Assembly: GCF_014199985.1 (NCBI RefSeq) | Contig: NZ_JACHOS010000003.1 | Span: 62,001 to 126,000 of the forward strand | Length of the DNA stretch: 64,000 nucleotides | Reading direction: 5' to 3' | Source: Methylorubrum rhodesianum | GTDB taxonomy: Bacteria > Pseudomonadota > Alphaproteobacteria > Rhizobiales > Beijerinckiaceae | Part shown: one piece after another, positions 62,798 to 64,000 of the stretch | Position numbering within the stretch: position 1 is the stretch's first letter | How the letters are laid out: each line of letters opens with the position of its first letter | Made by a program: the position numbers and the translations under genes | The notes under the pieces: generated by a model | What the model saw: the letters and a program-made list of their open reading frames with translations, nothing else | Told to the model about the DNA's origin: nothing | Databases searched by the model: none

Positions 62798-63211
62798 CGC
62801 AGGATATGGTTCGCTGGGGCGGGACGGGGCAGCCTTGCCCGGACGACGACGGCTCCCCCGGGCCGCGCCTCCGTTCTGGTCTTTAACCATATACCCCGGT
62901 GAACCTCGGCCGTCACCTTCGGGGCGCACGCTCCCGTGCGGGCGCATTCAGGTGTCCCCCGGGCGGGTCGGGGCAGCCTCACCCCGGGGCAGCCTCGCCC
63001 TTTGCCGGCGCGGTCCGGCGCGCCGCCGCCCGCAGGGGAAGGGCGCCGGCCTTCGGGCGCGGCATTTCGGCTCGGCGCGGTCCTCGCAGGGAGATCCGGC
63101 GCGAGAGCCGGATTCCCGCCGCCGCCGCAGGGCCGCGCACAAAGTTCCACGAATGGGTCGAAAGAGAAAAGCATCTTTCGGTCAACCTCGGCTATAAACG
63201 AAGTATTCAAG
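62798..63211. other. Divergent intergenic region
   Basis: 414 bp between cvpA and the Tat-exported hydrolase gene. Two AT-rich spots (TCTTTAACCATATACC at about 62879-62894 and 63165-63212) are likely promoters. A 7-bp-arm hairpin, ATCCGGC-GCGAGA-GCCGGAT, lies at 63094-63113. No gene seen. Confidence 0.45.
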
Positions 63212-64000
63212 ATGCAGTCGGAGTCGAAGAGGATGGCCGGTTCGATCGACAGGCGCGGTTTTCTGCGGGGATCTGCGGTCTTCGCGGCCGGTGCCGCCGC
63301 CGGATTCTCCTGTATCGAGATCGCCAACGCTGCGCCGATCGCGGTATCGACGGTCGATAAGCTGTCCCTGCGCGTCCTGATCGATTCGGCCCACGACCAG
63401 TTCCTGAAGCCCGCGACCGTCCAGGGCGTGTTCCATCAACCGCCGGGCAATGGCCGCGGCAGCGACTACCGCCGGGTTCTGCACAATCAGTGGGGCCTGT
63501 CCCTGTTCGCGGAATCGTGGCGGGCGGAGGAGGCCCGCACGATCCTGCTCGATTTCGGCTACAGCCCGGAGGCGCTCCTCAACAATATCGAGATCCTGAA
63601 GGTCGATCCGACCAAGGTCGATGCGCTGATCGTCAGCCACGGCCACCACGACCATTACGGCGGCCTGACCGGCTTCCTCGACAAGTACAGGAGCGCGCTC
63701 GCGCCCGACCTGAAGCTCTATGCCGGCGGCGAGGACAATTTCTGCCACCGCCTGTCCCCGAGCGGCGTCCCCGGCCAGTTCACCGATTTCGGCCAGCTCG
63801 ACCGGCGCGAACTGACGGCGCAGCGGATCTCGACCGTGCTGTGCGAGGCGCCGACGGTGGTGGCCGGCCACGCCTTCACCACGGGGCAGATCAAGCGCGC
63901 CTCAATCGAGCGCATCCTGCCCAACACCTTCGTCGAGCGGGGCATCAAGGAGGGGCTCGGCTGCGATGCCAGCCACTATTCGCCCGCCGAACTTCAAGGG
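63212..64000 (+). CDS. Tat-exported metallo-beta-lactamase-fold hydrolase (3' end cut by window edge)
   Basis: 263 codons visible. The N-terminus carries a twin-arginine signal ([20 protein letters not shown]), then the fold's metal motif ALIVSHGHHDHYGGLTGFLD near residues 140-160. The overall layout (LSLRVLIDSAHDQFLKPATV; RTILLDFGYSPEALLNNIEI; RISTVLCEAPTVVAGHAFTT) recalls the group named after dihydropterin-ribofuranosylaminobenzene phosphate synthase. That name is historical and the activity here is unknown. The start could be ATG 63212 or ATG 63233; the former has no good ribosome-binding site, the latter only a close AGAGG. Confidence 0.82.
   Translation, partial: MQSESKRMAGSIDRRGFLRGSAVFAAGAAAGFSCIEIANAAPIAVSTVDKLSLRVLIDSAHDQFLKPATVQGVFHQPPGNGRGSDYRRVLHNQWGLSLFAESWRAEEARTILLDFGYSPEALLNNIEILKVDPTKVDALIVSHGHHDHYGGLTGFLDKYRSALAPDLKLYAGGEDNFCHRLSPSGVPGQFTDFGQLDRRELTAQRISTVLCEAPTVVAGHAFTTGQIKRASIERILPNTFVERGIKEGLGCDASHYSPAELQG

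Overview
The window is about 64 kb of GC-rich DNA packed with alphaproteobacterial housekeeping genes. It is most likely from the chromosome of a Methylobacterium/Methylorubrum species. Reasons: strong G/C codon bias, the ubiE-ubiB-coaBC order, a short dihydrofolate-reductase-like protein that looks like the methylotroph enzyme DmrA, a malyl-CoA-type lyase, many chemotaxis and c-di-GMP genes, and several RND efflux systems. The genus is an inference from gene content.

Layout. 1-13.8 kb: a truncated chemotaxis receptor, an RTX calcium-binding protein, a catalytically degenerate trypsin-like/PDZ protein, an outer-membrane transporter-like protein, uvrA, a DUF1772 membrane protein, a nitrate-sensor-type chemotaxis receptor and a methyltransferase. 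14-18.6 kb: a divergent RND adaptor and permease pair. 19-25 kb: a frameshifted conserved gene, a receiver protein with a large GAF/PAS/HWE histidine kinase, a Crp/Fnr regulator behind a perfect palindrome, and a GH25 lysozyme lipoprotein. 25-35.6 kb: DUF488, a UbiH-like monooxygenase, small proteins, a quinone oxidoreductase, pncA, a tight pabB-pabA-pabC operon for 4-aminobenzoate, a decayed DUF4279 gene, rimO, small proteins and a DoxX-like protein.

35.8-39.4 kb is the most unusual part. Between mazG and a patatin gene lies what looks like a complete plasmid-type replication module. It has an AT-rich stretch with a tandem 9-mer, an array of about seven 16-bp iterons spaced by multiples of roughly 22 or 11 bp, a RepA-family initiator gene, a cluster of GGAATA/TATTCC inverted repeats, and a HARE-HTH (winged-helix) protein gene. 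Core chromosomal genes surround it, so it is either an integrated plasmid replicon or a chromosomal module adapted from one.

39.5-53.6 kb: patatin phospholipase, a malyl-CoA/citramalyl-CoA-type lyase, hspQ, a membrane diguanylate cyclase, a second RND adaptor-permease operon, an HD-GYP protein, an agmatinase-family hydrolase, a FemAB/GNAT-like protein and a small hydrophilic protein. 53.7-57.6 kb: the ubiE-ubiB-coaBC cluster (ubiquinone and coenzyme A), whose CoaBC lacks the usual active-site cysteine. 57.7-64 kb: a family-61 glycosyltransferase, then cvpA, purF, an SDR and a DmrA-like reductase read leftward, and a truncated Tat-exported metallo-beta-lactamase-fold protein.

Recurring small-scale structure includes short tandem repeats, mostly 15 bp, in or next to uvrA, the histidine kinase, the lyase and the agmatinase gene, and paired GC-rich palindromes between genes that resemble REP elements. 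No rRNA, tRNA, CRISPR array or insertion sequence was recognised. All functional calls are from reading sequence and motifs; no database search was run.
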